DNA of 64,000 nt from Bacillus sp. X1(2014) (GCF_007678255.1 NZ_VEED01000001.1:248001-312000), one strand, 5' to 3'; numbered from the stretch's first letter, positions 37,118 through 47,273 are shown. Program-made: numbers and translations. Notes: generated by a model from the letters alone, not told the origin.

Positions 37118-38080
37118 TTAGAATTTTCGTTTTCCAATGAATTTTGCTAAGTCATGAAGGGTTTTTTTGGTTCTATTCGCAGGTAACCCTTCTAATTCTG
37201 CCAAAGCTTTTTTAAGGTAAAGATCACTAAGTGCAATTGATTTTTCAATTGCATCTGAGTTTTTAATAATGGTGATAATCTTCTTAATCTCTGAGGGAGC
37301 CATGGATTCATTTACCTTTTCAATTTCTGCACGTATTTCAGCCTTTTCCATTGCATAAAGAGCAGGTGCAGTAATATTTCCTTGCAGCAGGTCTCCACCA
37401 GCCGGCTTTCCTAGTTCCTTCTCAGTAGACGTAAAATCTAAAATATCATCGATAATTTGATAAGACATACCGACGTAGTAACCGAAACGATATAGTTTTT
37501 TATGAACGGATTCCTCTACATCTGCTGCAATTGCTCCTAATTGACAACTTACAGCAATTAATAGAGCAGTCTTTCTCTTAATCCTACGAAGATAATCTCG
37601 GAGATTTTGATTAAAACGATATTTATCTTTTATTTGCTGAATTTCCCCAAGTGAAACTTCAACAATGGTATTAGATAAAATTTTATGAGCAATTGGGTTT
37701 CTAATGTTCGTCATTAATTCTATCGCCAGAGCAAAAACAAAGTCACCTGTATACATAGCAATTTTGTTATCCCATTTAGATTTCACGGTTGGCTGCCCTC
37801 GACGAAGATCCGCATCGTCAATCACATCATCATGGACAAGTGAAGCCATATGAATTAATTCAAGTGCAACAGCAACATTTTTCATTACATGTATATCATA
37901 ATTTCCAAATTTACCAGCAAGCAAAACAAAAACAGGACGAATTCTTTTTCCTCCGGCTTGTAATGTATGCATAGATGCTTGTTTTAGCAGAAGGGACTCC
38001 GCATGGATGGTCTCTTCTAACTTTTTTTCGATCAAGTTAATATCCGAATTCAAAAATGAATACATCATTTTTAATTTCAT
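37118..38080 (-). CDS. hepT: Heptaprenyl diphosphate synthase component II
   Basis: 320 residues, the catalytic trans-prenyltransferase subunit. First Asp-rich motif DDVIDDADLRRG and second QIIDDILDF bind Mg-diphosphate, with GGKRIRPVF for IPP binding. With HepS it makes the C35 chain of menaquinone-7. Order hepS-menG-hepT matches B. subtilis. The C-terminus FIGKRKF is typical. Confidence 0.96.
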   Translation of the reverse strand: MKLKMMYSFLNSDINLIEKKLEETIHAESLLLKQASMHTLQAGGKRIRPVFVLLAGKFGNYDIHVMKNVAVALELIHMASLVHDDVIDDADLRRGQPTVKSKWDNKIAMYTGDFVFALAIELMTNIRNPIAHKILSNTIVEVSLGEIQQIKDKYRFNQNLRDYLRRIKRKTALLIAVSCQLGAIAADVEESVHKKLYRFGYYVGMSYQIIDDILDFTSTEKELGKPAGGDLLQGNITAPALYAMEKAEIRAEIEKVNESMAPSEIKKIITIIKNSDAIEKSIALSDLYLKKALAELEGLPANRTKKTLHDLAKFIGKRKF

Positions 38081-38123
38081 TTGTATTCACCCAGCTTTTC
38101 ATCCTGTCTTCATGTACAATAAA

Positions 38124-38828
38124 TTAATTTTTCCTGCCAATATGAACAGCTGCTGCACCGCCGCTATATGATTTATATTTTACATCTGCGAAGCCTGCTT
38201 GTTCAAACATTTTAGCAAGTTCCTTCATCCCTGGAAATTCACGTGCTGACTCATGCAGCCATGCATATTCACGATAACTTTTTGCCAGCAATTTACCAAA
38301 CATCGGCATAATATAACGAAAGTAAAAATAATAGAGCTGTTTATATCCGATTAAAGTAGGTTGTGAGGTCTCTAAGCAGACAGCAATACCGCCAGGTTTT
38401 ACAACACGGTGCATTTCTTTTAATACTTGCAAATAGTCAGGGACATTCCTTAAGCCAAAACCAATCGTTACATAATCAAAACTATTATCTGGAAAAGGGA
38501 GTTCCATAGCATTACCATGTACTAATTTCACCTGTTTTAATCCCAGTTCTTTAACCTTTTCAATCCCCACATTAAGCATGTTTTGGCTGAAATCCAAACC
38601 TGTAACGTCCCCTGCCTGCCCCACTGCCTCAGCTAATGCTATGGTCCAATCAGCGGTGCCGCAGCAAACATCGAGGGCTCGTGAACCAGGTTTTACATCC
38701 ATTCTTTTCATCGTGTCTTTCCGCCACTTGATGTGTTGTTGAAAACTGATAACAGAATTCATTTTATCATAGTTATCGGAAATCTTTTCAAACACATTGT
38801 GTACCCGCTGTTCTTTCGATTCCTGCAT
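38124..38828 (-). CDS. menG: Demethylmenaquinone C-methyltransferase
   Basis: 234 residues, class I SAM methyltransferase of the UbiE/MenG family. Last step of menaquinone synthesis. It has [15 protein letters not shown] (SAM motif I), [28 protein letters not shown] and the conserved opening [19 protein letters not shown] at 38828 is 8 bases beyond the hepS stop and gives the family start. It sits between the two heptaprenyl synthase subunits, so side chain and head-group steps are co-expressed. Confidence 0.96.
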   Translation of the reverse strand: MQESKEQRVHNVFEKISDNYDKMNSVISFQQHIKWRKDTMKRMDVKPGSRALDVCCGTADWTIALAEAVGQAGDVTGLDFSQNMLNVGIEKVKELGLKQVKLVHGNAMELPFPDNSFDYVTIGFGLRNVPDYLQVLKEMHRVVKPGGIAVCLETSQPTLIGYKQLYYFYFRYIMPMFGKLLAKSYREYAWLHESAREFPGMKELAKMFEQAGFADVKYKSYSGGAAAVHIGRKN

Positions 38829-38835
38829 GTTTTTA

Positions 38836-39648
38836 TTACCCTTCTTCCACAAAAGTTTTTGCATATGGCTGGTATTGGTTTAAGAGCGAATTAATTCTAT
38901 TTTCAAGCAGTTCATTTAAGTAAGGAAGTTGCTCTAATCCTTTTTCTATTACTTTTTTTGAATTTTCAAGGTACTGGTCACAATATTGCAACAAATGACT
39001 TTTCTGATCACTAGATAATTCTTTTAATTTAAAGTTTTGGATTGGGAAAACAATTGATGTCAAGGCCTCGAATAAGACGGATCTTTCTGCCTTAATAAAT
39101 TGACTTTTTTCATTCAATAAGCGTTTAAACAGCAGCAAACTTTCAAGAAATTCGTTCCAGAGGTCTACTTTAAAATAATCAGAGAGCCGAGCAAGTAAGG
39201 AACTTTCTATCCGCTTAATACTTGTCATTAACTCCTCTACAGAAACCAATTCATGGTGATAAACAGAAATTTTATTTTCGTTTACATCCTTAATTCCTTT
39301 AGAAAGTGCCTTAATCATCAAAATATCTTCTGATTCCGCAAGAAGCTTATAATATAGGCCACTGAAATAATCCCCCGCAAGAACAGTTAATTGACGATTT
39401 TTTTCGTCAACAGATGCATTTGATATACGTTCATGGGTATCAAGGGCGATTTGTATTAACATTGTTGATAATGCGTAGTTTTGCATATCGCTGAATGACA
39501 ATTCGAGGCGTTCCATAATTGAGACTAAAATAAGAAGTTTATCTTCATCTATAATCGGAATCTCAATATATTTGAGCAGGTATGTATCACAAACTCTTTG
39601 TTCGACCTGCTCTCGAATATTTGTAAATTTTTGTCGAATGTCCAGCAA
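38836..39648 (-). CDS. hepS: Heptaprenyl diphosphate synthase component I
   Basis: 270 residues, helical, non-catalytic partner of HepT; no DDxxD motif is present. The [32 protein letters not shown] region and its position upstream of menG fit HepS. It starts at ATG 39648 with AAGGGTG upstream. An extended -10 promoter candidate lies about 130 bases upstream. Confidence 0.92.
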   Translation of the reverse strand: MLDIRQKFTNIREQVEQRVCDTYLLKYIEIPIIDEDKLLILVSIMERLELSFSDMQNYALSTMLIQIALDTHERISNASVDEKNRQLTVLAGDYFSGLYYKLLAESEDILMIKALSKGIKDVNENKISVYHHELVSVEELMTSIKRIESSLLARLSDYFKVDLWNEFLESLLLFKRLLNEKSQFIKAERSVLFEALTSIVFPIQNFKLKELSSDQKSHLLQYCDQYLENSKKVIEKGLEQLPYLNELLENRINSLLNQYQPYAKTFVEEG

Positions 39649-39779
39649 TTAAATCACCCTTGCTTCCCCTAGTAATGTCTTTATGTATTCTTATTTCCTA
39701 TTTGCATAGTAAAATTCATGCCGTTTAGCCTTTAATAATGAAAAATACCTAATCATTCTCTAAAAACAAGGCAGACACC

Positions 39780-39788
39780 ATTATAACA
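39780..39788 (-). promoter_or_regulatory. Candidate extended -10 promoter for hepS-menG-hepT
   Basis: TGTTATAAT on the minus strand is a full TGnTATAAT extended -10, about 130 bases before hepS. No good -35 is seen. Confidence 0.4.
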
Positions 39789-39869
39789 TAAAAGGTATTA
39801 TTAAGGCAGAAATTCACAAAATAATCATTTTGGTTAATATGAAATAAGATGAAAACAGTGTGATTAGGA

Positions 39870-40106
39870 TTATTTTTTTATTTCACTTTCTATTTCACCA
39901 AGGTGTGTAAGTATTTTAGCATTTCCCCTGATTTTTATAGCCGAAGTATGCTCTGTAAATTGAGCAATTAGGACTTCTCCTTTATCAAGCTTCTCTGAAT
40001 GATGAAATTTGGTATCAGAGCCTCTAGTTAAGCCGATAACATTAACCCCATCGTCGATTGCCTTAATTACAACATACTCACTGTTTTGGTTTTCTCGCTT
40101 CTCCAT
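39870..40106 (-). CDS. mtrB: Tryptophan RNA-binding attenuation protein TRAP
   Basis: 78 residues. It forms an 11-mer that, with tryptophan, binds G/UAG repeats in trp leaders. The core [33 protein letters not shown] and [14 protein letters not shown] is nearly that of B. subtilis TRAP, including the RNA-contacting Lys/Lys/Arg set and the Thr-rich tryptophan pocket. It follows folE (mtrA) by 31 bases, the classic mtrAB pair. The trp operon itself is not in this window. Confidence 0.97.
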   Translation of the reverse strand: MEKRENQNSEYVVIKAIDDGVNVIGLTRGSDTKFHHSEKLDKGEVLIAQFTEHTSAIKIRGNAKILTHLGEIESEIKK

Positions 40107-40137
40107 TTATACACCTCAAATCTTCTTAGAAATAGGA

Positions 40138-40704
40138 CTAATACTTAATTAACGAGAGCACTTCAGACCGTGCAACCGCATCATCTGATAGAATACCTCG
40201 GACAGCTGTGGTTACTGTTTTAGAACCAGGCTTTTTAACTCCTCGCATGGTCATACACATATGTTCTGCTTCAACGACTACCATTACCCCATGCGGCTCT
40301 AATTTTTCCATCATACTGTCCGCAATCGTGGAAGTAATCCGTTCTTGAAGTTGAGGTCTCTTTGCTACCGCTTCTACTGCCCTTGCTAGTTTACTTAATC
40401 CGGTCACACGACCATTTTTGGGAATGTAAGCTACATGCGCTTTTCCAAAGAAAGGTACAAGATGATGTTCACACATGGAATAAAACGGTATATCTTTAAC
40501 CAATACCAACTCTTCGTGGTCTTCACTAAAGATTGTTTCAAAATGCTTCTTTGGATCCTCATTTAACCCGCTAAAAACTTCTTCATACATTTTTGCCACT
40601 CGTTTTGGTGTATCAAGAAGTCCTTCACGATTTGGGTCTTCCCCAATTGCTTCTAATATTAAACGTACCGCATCTTCAATTTGGGCACGATTTACTTGTG
40701 ACAT
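40138..40704 (-). CDS. folE: GTP cyclohydrolase I
   Basis: 188 residues (mtrA in B. subtilis). It makes dihydroneopterin triphosphate from GTP for folate. The zinc ligands are in [12 protein letters not shown] and [14 protein letters not shown], with the [11 protein letters not shown] substrate segment. ATG at 40704 has TAGGAGGA upstream. It heads the folE-mtrB pair between hbs and hepS. Confidence 0.97.
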   Translation of the reverse strand: MSQVNRAQIEDAVRLILEAIGEDPNREGLLDTPKRVAKMYEEVFSGLNEDPKKHFETIFSEDHEELVLVKDIPFYSMCEHHLVPFFGKAHVAYIPKNGRVTGLSKLARAVEAVAKRPQLQERITSTIADSMMEKLEPHGVMVVVEAEHMCMTMRGVKKPGSKTVTTAVRGILSDDAVARSEVLSLIKY

Positions 40705-40787
40705 ATAAAAATTCCTCCTAATGTTCAGTCAAGTATATATGACAAATACATATTAGCACAATCATTAAAGTTCAAGCAAAAAAATAG

Positions 40788-40820
40788 AAAAAAGGCCATG
40801 GACATAACCATGACCTTTTT
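40788..40820 (-). terminator. Terminator of hbs
   Basis: AAAAGG-CATGG / CCATG-CCTTTT stem with one mismatch on the minus strand, T run after it, 37 bases past the hbs stop. Confidence 0.7.
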
Positions 40821-40856
40821 GCTTAAGCATTCGCTTATAGCAATAAATTTATGTAA

Positions 40857-41129
40857 TTATTTTACTGCGTCCTTAAGCGCTTTCCCTGGTTTAAAAGCTG
40901 GAACTTTGCTAGCAGCGATATCGATTTCCTCACCTGTTTGAGGGTTACGACCTTTACGAGCTGCACGCTCACGTACTTCAAAGTTTCCAAAACCGATTAA
41001 TTGTACTTTATCACCATTTTTTAAAGCATCTAAAATCGCATCAAAAACAGCATCAACTGCTTTAGTTGCGTCCTTTTTAGAAAGTTCGCTAGCTTCAGCA
41101 ACTGCATTAATAAGTTCTGTCTTGTTCAT
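40857..41129 (-). CDS. hbs: DNA-binding protein HU
   Basis: 90 residues. A basic dimeric nucleoid protein that bends DNA. It has [12 protein letters not shown], the [24 protein letters not shown] signature with the DNA-clasping arm, and the [15 protein letters not shown] end. ATG at 41129 has GGAGGAGGTG upstream; a GTG three codons earlier lies within the ribosome site. A 395-bp upstream region with hairpins separates it from spoIVA. Confidence 0.97.
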   Translation of the reverse strand: MNKTELINAVAEASELSKKDATKAVDAVFDAILDALKNGDKVQLIGFGNFEVRERAARKGRNPQTGEEIDIAASKVPAFKPGKALKDAVK

Positions 41130-41493
41130 GCCATTCACCTCCTCCCAAAGAAATTATCAAGATTCGTAAATAAGATTACTTATCTACATTTCTAAACAAT
41201 TTTTCTAATTTCTATACGTCATAGCGCGGTTTTATTACCAAAATTAACATAAATAATGAAATTGGTAACTAGAATCTATTTTTTTAGGAAAAACCCTTAT
41301 GAAATAAGGGTTCAAACGCTATAATGTAATTCAGTTAAAAGATTATCATAATCAAAACAGCTTATCAAGAAGAATTCATGAATTTATGGTAATCTTTTCT
41401 TTGTTTCAACAAAATTCTACTTTATTTGACCCTTTTTGGTAGATATTTTGAAATAATGGGAAGTTGTCCCCTGCTCCTGCCACTTTTCTCAAA
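41130..41493. other. Regulatory region between spoIVA and hbs
   Basis: No gene seen. On the minus strand there is TTGATA (41363-41368), 17 bases, TAATCT (41340-41345) as a possible promoter, then AACCCTTAT / ATAAGGGTT plus TTTTCC (41289-41313), a terminator-like hairpin. Closer to hbs lies an inverted pair TTACCAA / TTGGTAA (41238-41270 region). Together they suggest a long, structured hbs leader. Confidence 0.45.
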
Positions 41494-41520
41494 GAAAAAA
41501 AGACTCCGAATTGGAGTCCA
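41494..41520 (-). terminator. Terminator of spoIVA
   Basis: GGACTCC / GGAGTC stem on the minus strand with a T7 run, directly after the spoIVA stop. Confidence 0.85.
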
Positions 41521-41524
41521 TAGC

Positions 41525-43003
41525 TTAAAGTATAATGGCAATTAAGCCACCTGAACCTTCGTTAATAATTCTCTCTAATGTTTCTTTTAATTTATATCTT
41601 GCATTTTCTGGCATCAAGGAAAGCTTTGCCTGGATACCTTCTCGAACAATGGAACTTAAGCTGCGGCCAAAGATATCTGAATTCCAGATGGATAACGGAT
41701 CATCTTCAAAATCCTGCATTAAGTATCTCACTAGTTCTTCACTTTGTTTTTCAGTACCAATGATTGGCGCAAATTCCGATTCCACATCCACTTTTATCAT
41801 ATGGATGGATGGTGCTACAGCTCGCAGCCTTACACCAAATCGTGCACCTTGACGAATAATTTCTGGTTCTTCAAGACTCATATCTGAAAGGGTTGGTGAG
41901 GCAATACCGTAACCCGTTTGTTTAACCATTTTTAATGCATCTGCAATGTGGTCATACTCTGCTTTTGCATGAGCAAAATCCTGCATTAATTCAAGAAGAT
42001 GATCTTTCCCGCGAATTTCTACTCCAACGATTTCTTTTAATATATCATCATACAATTCATCTGGTGCATATAAATCGATTTCAGCGACACCCGAGCCCAT
42101 TTCAATTCCAGCTAAACCAGCTCTTTCAATGAATTCAAACTCGCTAAAGTGTTGTACAACCCGGTCAACATCTCTTAATCTCTTGATATCTTTTACAGTA
42201 TCTTTGACTGCATCTTGATAGCTTTCACGTAGCCAGTGGTTTTCTCGAAGGACCATTACCCAACTTGGCAGGTTCACATTGACTTCGAGGACTGGGAACT
42301 CGTAAAGTGCTTCACGCAGTACATTAAGAACATCGCTGTCACGCATACTTTCAACACTCATTGCAATTACTGGGATATCATACTTATCTGCTAAACTCGA
42401 TCTTAGAGTTTCAGTGCTAGGATGGTATGGCTGGGCACTATTAACGACCATGATGAACGGTTTGCCAACTTCTTTCAGTTCGTTAATAACTCTTTCTTCA
42501 GCTTCAATATAATTACTCCTTGGAATCTCACCAATGGTCCCATCAGTTGTTACAACGACCCCAATGGTTGAATGCTCTTGAATCACTTTCCTTGTGCCAA
42601 TTTCAGCAGCTTCATGAAACGGAATTGGTTCCTCATACCAAGGGGTGGTAATCATTCTTGGACCATTTTCATCCTCATAGCCTTTCGCACCTGGAACCGT
42701 GTAGCCTACACAATCAACCAGCCTGATATTGACATTTAATCCATCATCAACATGAACTGTTGCTGCTTGATTTGGTACGAATTTCGGCTCCGTTGTCATA
42801 ATTGTTTTTCCTGCAGCACTTTGAGGTAACTCATCGAGTGCACGTGATCTCTCAGCTTCACTGTTTATATTCGGTAAAACAACAAGCTCCATAAATTTTT
42901 TAATAAATGTTGATTTTCCAGTCCGTACTGCACCTACTACGCCTAAATAAATATCACCGCCTGTTCTCTCGGCAATATCTTTAAAAATATCAACCTTTTC
43001 CAA
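41525..43003 (-). CDS. spoIVA: Stage IV sporulation protein A, spore coat morphogenetic ATPase
   Basis: 492 residues, same as B. subtilis. It polymerises on the forespore surface using ATP to form the coat basement layer. Walker A GAVRTGKST is at 24-32, and the VDCVGYTVPGAKGYEDENGPRM and VVTTDGTIGEI segments are intact, as is the C-terminal GGLIAIIL. It starts at TTG 43003 with GGGAGGGG upstream, as in B. subtilis. Sigma-E control is known for the gene; a candidate -10 CATATATT lies about 60 bases upstream but I cannot define the -35. Confidence 0.97.
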   Translation of the reverse strand: MEKVDIFKDIAERTGGDIYLGVVGAVRTGKSTFIKKFMELVVLPNINSEAERSRALDELPQSAAGKTIMTTEPKFVPNQAATVHVDDGLNVNIRLVDCVGYTVPGAKGYEDENGPRMITTPWYEEPIPFHEAAEIGTRKVIQEHSTIGVVVTTDGTIGEIPRSNYIEAEERVINELKEVGKPFIMVVNSAQPYHPSTETLRSSLADKYDIPVIAMSVESMRDSDVLNVLREALYEFPVLEVNVNLPSWVMVLRENHWLRESYQDAVKDTVKDIKRLRDVDRVVQHFSEFEFIERAGLAGIEMGSGVAEIDLYAPDELYDDILKEIVGVEIRGKDHLLELMQDFAHAKAEYDHIADALKMVKQTGYGIASPTLSDMSLEEPEIIRQGARFGVRLRAVAPSIHMIKVDVESEFAPIIGTEKQSEELVRYLMQDFEDDPLSIWNSDIFGRSLSSIVREGIQAKLSLMPENARYKLKETLERIINEGSGGLIAIIL

Positions 43004-43220
43004 GTGATCCCCTCCCGATCATTGAGTAAAGTGGGATTAAACATCCATTTTAGGTATTTTTGGACAATATATGTTTATGATGTTGTCCTACTATGTTATG
43101 ACACTTTTCTAAAATTTTTTTACCCCCTTATTAAAAATTCATAGGTTCTCTTGTATCTGTAGTGTCTGAACATTTGTTATTATGGAGGGTTTCAATATAT
43201 GTTTTCTTTTGGGAATAGCC

Positions 43221-43264
43221 AAAAAAAACCCTTCTCCTACAATATATTTCATCGGAAAAGGGTT
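43221..43264 (-). terminator. Terminator of yphF
   Basis: AACCCTT...AAGGGTT stem on the minus strand with a long loop, followed by eight T, 9 bases past the yphF stop. Confidence 0.7.
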
Positions 43265-43272
43265 ATGACTAT

Positions 43273-43983
43273 TTATTCTTCTAAAAATACTGGTTCTTTC
43301 GTCTTAGAATCCCAGGTATATGGTAAGGAATATGCAGGCACAAACAAGGAATCCTTCACTAAAATTGGGCGAATATCTTCACCTGGTTTTACCTTCGTAT
43401 CCTTTTTTTCCATGGCTTGATATAAGTCTGGGCGATAATCTACATACACTTCAGCACTGCCTGTAATGACAAAAGATAAATTTTGATTTGAAAATGGACT
43501 TACAACAAAAGGGGCTTTTTTATACCCTAATTGTTTATAATCAAGAGTAAAAACATTCTTGGCAATTTGTTCTTTATAGGGAGGATACCCTTTTGTTTTG
43601 ATCCGTAATTTAATATCACGGATCGCTTCTGTCATTCTTAAATCAAATAACTTTACAGTTGGCTGGGTTTCAACATCCACAAGGACATATTGGAAAATCC
43701 CTCCACTTTCATATGCGTTACCAGGAGGCTCAGCGAGATATTTTGGAGTTATTTTTTTAAAATCAATAGGATACTTTTGATAAATCGGGGTTTCTGCTTC
43801 TTTTGTTTTTATCGGAAGAATCCCTCCATTATCCTCCTTAAAGGTATCTACTGCTGTTTGAACAGCTAAAATTTGATCTTTATATGGGATTTGATTTTTT
43901 GCTAATTCCTCTTCAGGATACATGCATCCAGTTAGGAAAAGAGCAGTAAATACTAGAAAACAACCAATTACATTCCATTTCAT
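43273..43983 (-). CDS. yphF: YphF lipoprotein
   Basis: 236 residues with a lipoprotein signal (lipobox LTGC, Cys20). The rest is extracytoplasmic, including DFKKITPKYLAEPPGNAYESGG and a C-terminal FVPAYSLPYTWD segment. It matches YphF by position between spoIVA and yphE and by length. Function unknown. Confidence 0.87.
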   Translation of the reverse strand: MKWNVIGCFLVFTALFLTGCMYPEEELAKNQIPYKDQILAVQTAVDTFKEDNGGILPIKTKEAETPIYQKYPIDFKKITPKYLAEPPGNAYESGGIFQYVLVDVETQPTVKLFDLRMTEAIRDIKLRIKTKGYPPYKEQIAKNVFTLDYKQLGYKKAPFVVSPFSNQNLSFVITGSAEVYVDYRPDLYQAMEKKDTKVKPGEDIRPILVKDSLFVPAYSLPYTWDSKTKEPVFLEE

Positions 43984-44014
43984 ACAATCACCTTTTATTA
44001 TGTATTTACCTCAA

Positions 44015-44200
44015 TTATGTTAGAAAAACAATTAGAAGCGTTATTCCGGCAATAATCATTAGTAAGTAAGCAATAATTGCAGTAACAATTCTGAATACTC
44101 CTTTTAGCTTATATCTACTTAGATAAATTGTGATAATTGCCAGGAACATAAAACCCATACCTGCAATCGAGACCCACATTTTAAACATAGCTGGCGACAA
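44015..44200 (-). CDS. yphE: YphE small membrane protein (DUF2768)
   Basis: 61 residues with two membrane spans (about 9-27 and 36-59) joined by a basic RYKLKG loop, typical of DUF2768. It starts at TTG 44200 with GGGGGAG 6 bases upstream, giving the family opening MSPAxxKMW. It precedes yphF by 31 bases. Function unknown. Confidence 0.87.
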   Translation of the reverse strand: MSPAMFKMWVSIAGMGFMFLAIITIYLSRYKLKGVFRIVTAIIAYLLMIIAGITLLIVFLT

Positions 44201-44273
44201 ACTTAACTCCCCCTTTTTCGAAGATTAATTATATCACAAGCAATAACTTTTCTAGAAAAATTTTGAACGAAAT

Positions 44274-44316
44274 AAAAAAAACTGAAGTAAAGAGGGGCGA
44301 ATTCTTTACTTCAGCT
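44274..44316 (-). terminator. Terminator between gpsA and yphE
   Basis: CTGAAGTAAAGA / TCTTTACTTCAG stem followed by TTTTTTTTATTTC on the minus strand. Confidence 0.85.
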
Positions 44317-44455
44317 TTAACGACTAAATAACCCATACCTGCGTATAACTACTAGGTTGCTTCGTTGCATTGTATGCAATCTAGACACAAAGCGTTTCAC
44401 CGAACGCCCATTTATTTAAGAAAAACTTTTTAAAACATGGCTCTGTTAAACTTGC

Positions 44456-44556
44456 CTGTTGATTTCCGCTCCAGGCACTTCGCTTTCCGCGGGGCGATGC
44501 GGCGAGCCTCCTCGTCCTCCCGCAGGAGTCTTCGTGCCTTCCGCTCCAATCAACAG
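44456..44556. repeat. GC-rich intergenic repeat family B, copy 2 (101 bp)
   Basis: Ends CTGTTGATT and AATCAACAG, with TCCGCTCC inside each end in the same direction, and CTCCCGCAGGAGTCTTCGTG as in the other copies. Flanking CTGTTAAAC and AACAATAAGCTTTAA are also shared with copy 3. It lies 75 bases past the gpsA stop. Confidence 0.88.
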
Positions 44557-44630
44557 GGTGCCATAATAAACAATAAGCTTTAAAACAACCTAAAACATAA
44601 GGCCCCTATTTCTCCATTATGTTACATTTT

Positions 44631-45686
44631 TTAATCTTCAATATTTCGTTCCTCTAAGACATTAACCAAATCTTCCATTTCATGCGTCTTGCCGCGGGCC
44701 ATTAGAACATCTACAGCATCCGCTGCGCTCTTCTCATTAAATAGTACATCATATAGGGCAAAGGTAATCGGCATGTTCACATCATACTTTTGGGCTAACT
44801 GATAAGCTGCCTTGGTGGTTCGAACACCTTCCACTACCATCCCCATGTTGTCCAAAACCTCATTAAGGGTTTTCCCTTTACCCAATAGGTTTCCTGCTCT
44901 CCAGTTCCTTGAGTGGACGCTTGTACATGTAACAATTAAGTCACCAATGCCTGCTAGTCCAGAAAACGTTAATGGATTAGCACCCATTTTCGTACCAAGT
45001 CGAGCTATTTCAGCTAACCCTCGAGTCATTAATGCCGCTTTAGCATTATCGCCATAGCCCAACCCATCAGTAATACCCGCAGCAAGTGCAATAATATTTT
45101 TTAAGGCACCACCAATTTCAACACCAATGACATCTGAATTAGTATAAACGCGAAAATTATTGTTGATAAATAAATCCTGTATTTTTTCCGCTGCTTCCAT
45201 ATTCTCAGAAGTTACAGTTACCGTTGTTGGGTGGCGAAGGCTAACTTCTTCTGCGTGACTTGGACCGGATAAAACAACAACATCCTTTAATAAATCTTTT
45301 GGCATTTCCTCTTTAATAATTTCAGAGATGCGCAGTAATGAATCAGGTTCAATCCCTTTGCTAACATGCGCAATTGTCAATGGTTCTGCATGTACGGTAC
45401 GAATTTTACCGATTACTTCACGTATTGCCTTTGTCGGGACGGCTAATATAAGTGTATCCACGTCTGCTAAAGCATCTCTTAATGATGAGTATCCAACAAT
45501 CAACTCTGAAAGGTCAATCTCTGGAAGGTATTTCTTGTTGGTGTGCTTTTCATTAATTTCTTTGATTTGCTCCTCATTATGGCTCCAAAGACGAACTTCA
45601 TGACGATTGTCTGCCAGCACTATTGCCAAAGCGGTTCCCCAGCTTCCAGCTCCAATAACGGCTATTGCTGTTTTCGTATCCTTCAC
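44631..45686 (-). CDS. gpsA: Glycerol-3-phosphate dehydrogenase [NAD(P)+]
   Basis: 351 residues. It reduces DHAP to sn-glycerol-3-phosphate for phospholipids. NAD loop IGAGSWGTALA, the catalytic lysine region EIGGALKNIIALAAGI and GLAGIGDLIVTC are present. It starts at GTG 45686 behind AAGGTGGGTG. It follows der by 23 bases, the usual der-gpsA pair. Confidence 0.97.
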   Translation of the reverse strand: MKDTKTAIAVIGAGSWGTALAIVLADNRHEVRLWSHNEEQIKEINEKHTNKKYLPEIDLSELIVGYSSLRDALADVDTLILAVPTKAIREVIGKIRTVHAEPLTIAHVSKGIEPDSLLRISEIIKEEMPKDLLKDVVVLSGPSHAEEVSLRHPTTVTVTSENMEAAEKIQDLFINNNFRVYTNSDVIGVEIGGALKNIIALAAGITDGLGYGDNAKAALMTRGLAEIARLGTKMGANPLTFSGLAGIGDLIVTCTSVHSRNWRAGNLLGKGKTLNEVLDNMGMVVEGVRTTKAAYQLAQKYDVNMPITFALYDVLFNEKSAADAVDVLMARGKTHEMEDLVNVLEERNIED

Positions 45687-45709
45687 TTTACATCACACCC
45701 ACCTTATCT

Positions 45710-47020
45710 TTATTTTCTTTCTCTCGCATAAATTTTAATAGGGGTTCCTTCAAATCCAAATGCCTCTCTGATTCTGTTCTCTAAGAAGCGTTCATATGAA
45801 AAGTGCAATAATTCAGGTTCATTTACAAACACAACGAAGGTCGGCGGTTTAACTGCCACTTGTGTAGTGTAATATATTTTTAAGCGTCTGCCATTGTCTG
45901 TTGGTGTCGGATTCATCGCAACAGCATCCATGATCACATCATTGAGCACGCTGGTTTCAACTCTCATTGAATGGTTTTCACTAGCGGTATTGATCATTGG
46001 GAGCAACGTGTGAACCCGTTTTTTTGTTTTTGCAGATAAAAACACAATTGGAGCATAACTAAGAAATAAGAAATGTTCCCTTATCTTCTGTTCAAGTTCT
46101 TTCATCGTTTTTTCATCTTTTTCAATCGCATCCCACTTATTGACCACGATAACGACAGCCCTGCCTGCTTCATGTGCATACCCAGCAATCTTTTTGTCCT
46201 GCTCAATGATTCCTTCTTCGGCATTAATTACAACAAGAACAACGTCAGATCGTTCAATTGCCCTTAAAGCACGAAGTACACTATATTTTTCTGTACTTTC
46301 ATAGACTTTTCCTTTTTTCCTAATTCCCGCTGTATCAATGATGACATATTTTCCCCCATTATATGTATATGGAGAATCGACAGCATCACGAGTGGTACCG
46401 GCAATATTACTGACGATTACACGTTCCTCGCCTAATATAGCATTGACTAATGATGATTTCCCTACATTGGGGCGTCCAATTAAGGAAAACTTCACTACAT
46501 CTTCTCCATATTCAACCGTTTTGTTTTTGGGGAAATGTTTTGCGGCCTCATCTAAAAGGTCCCCTAAACCAAGTCCATGTGAGCCTGAAATGGGAATCGG
46601 TTCGCCAAATCCCAATGAATAAAAATCATAGATTTGATCGCGCATTTCAGGGTTATCTATTTTATTAACAGCTAATACAACGGGCTTTTTAGACCTGTAT
46701 AAAATTTTAGCTACTTCCTCATCAGCTGCTGTAACCCCTTCACGGCCGTTTGTTAAGAAGATGATTACATCTGCTTCATCAATGGCTATTTCAGCCTGCT
46801 GTCGAATTTGTTCCAAAAACGGTTCATCACCAATATCAATTCCACCTGTATCGATAAGGTTGAAGTCATGTGTTAACCACTCCCCAGAACTATAGATACG
46901 ATCTCTTGTAACTCCAGGAATGTCCTCCACAATAGATATTCTTTCGCCGACAATCCGATTAAAAATTGTTGATTTTCCTACGTTGGGCCGTCCTACAATG
47001 GCAATAACAGGTTTAACCAA
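45710..47020 (-). CDS. der: Ribosome-associated GTPase Der (EngA)
   Basis: 436 residues with two G domains in tandem, GRPNVGKST at 9-17 and GRPNVGKSS near 182, each with DTGGI/DTAGI and NKID/NKWD, then a KH-like C-terminal domain. Essential 50S ribosome assembly factor. It starts at TTG 47020 with AAGGATGG upstream. gpsA is downstream in the same orientation. Confidence 0.97.
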   Translation of the reverse strand: MVKPVIAIVGRPNVGKSTIFNRIVGERISIVEDIPGVTRDRIYSSGEWLTHDFNLIDTGGIDIGDEPFLEQIRQQAEIAIDEADVIIFLTNGREGVTAADEEVAKILYRSKKPVVLAVNKIDNPEMRDQIYDFYSLGFGEPIPISGSHGLGLGDLLDEAAKHFPKNKTVEYGEDVVKFSLIGRPNVGKSSLVNAILGEERVIVSNIAGTTRDAVDSPYTYNGGKYVIIDTAGIRKKGKVYESTEKYSVLRALRAIERSDVVLVVINAEEGIIEQDKKIAGYAHEAGRAVVIVVNKWDAIEKDEKTMKELEQKIREHFLFLSYAPIVFLSAKTKKRVHTLLPMINTASENHSMRVETSVLNDVIMDAVAMNPTPTDNGRRLKIYYTTQVAVKPPTFVVFVNEPELLHFSYERFLENRIREAFGFEGTPIKIYARERK

Positions 47021-47146
47021 TTACAATCGCCATCCTTTCTTTCTTATAATTAAATACTATTAGTATGTTAGCATAGAGTGAAATTACATCAGTGGGGGGC
47101 TTTCTTCCCGATAATGCGGGGTTATTCCCTTTAGTCCTTATGAAGT

Positions 47147-47176
47147 AAAGAAACCCTTCTGTGATCTAGAAGGGCC
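47147..47176 (-). terminator. Terminator of yphA
   Basis: CCCTTCT / AGAAGGG stem with a 7-base loop then TTTCTTTACTT on the minus strand, between yphA and der. Confidence 0.65.
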
Positions 47177-47273
47177 TAACTATGTTATTTTAACAATGTT
47201 AATCCTTTCCCGCAATGGAAAAAACCGAAAAGTGAGTTACTGTTAACCTGTCATTAATTATATTGGATCTCTT

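Larger units (their letters stand above)
44201..44630. other. Intergenic region between gpsA and yphE
   Basis: It contains the family B repeat (44456-44556), a terminator at 44274-44316, and between them a stretch with TTGCAT / ATGCAA and GCGTTTCACCGAACGC hairpins near 44350-44410. The terminator is 315 bases beyond gpsA, so gpsA would have a long structured 3' region, or a small RNA could be made here. No coding frame is supported. Confidence 0.5.

Noticed and set aside
43199..43420. Plus-strand frame preceded by a good GGAGGG site
   Set aside because: It runs through the yphF terminator and is antisense to yphF; the protein has no recognisable features. The ribosome-like site seems accidental.
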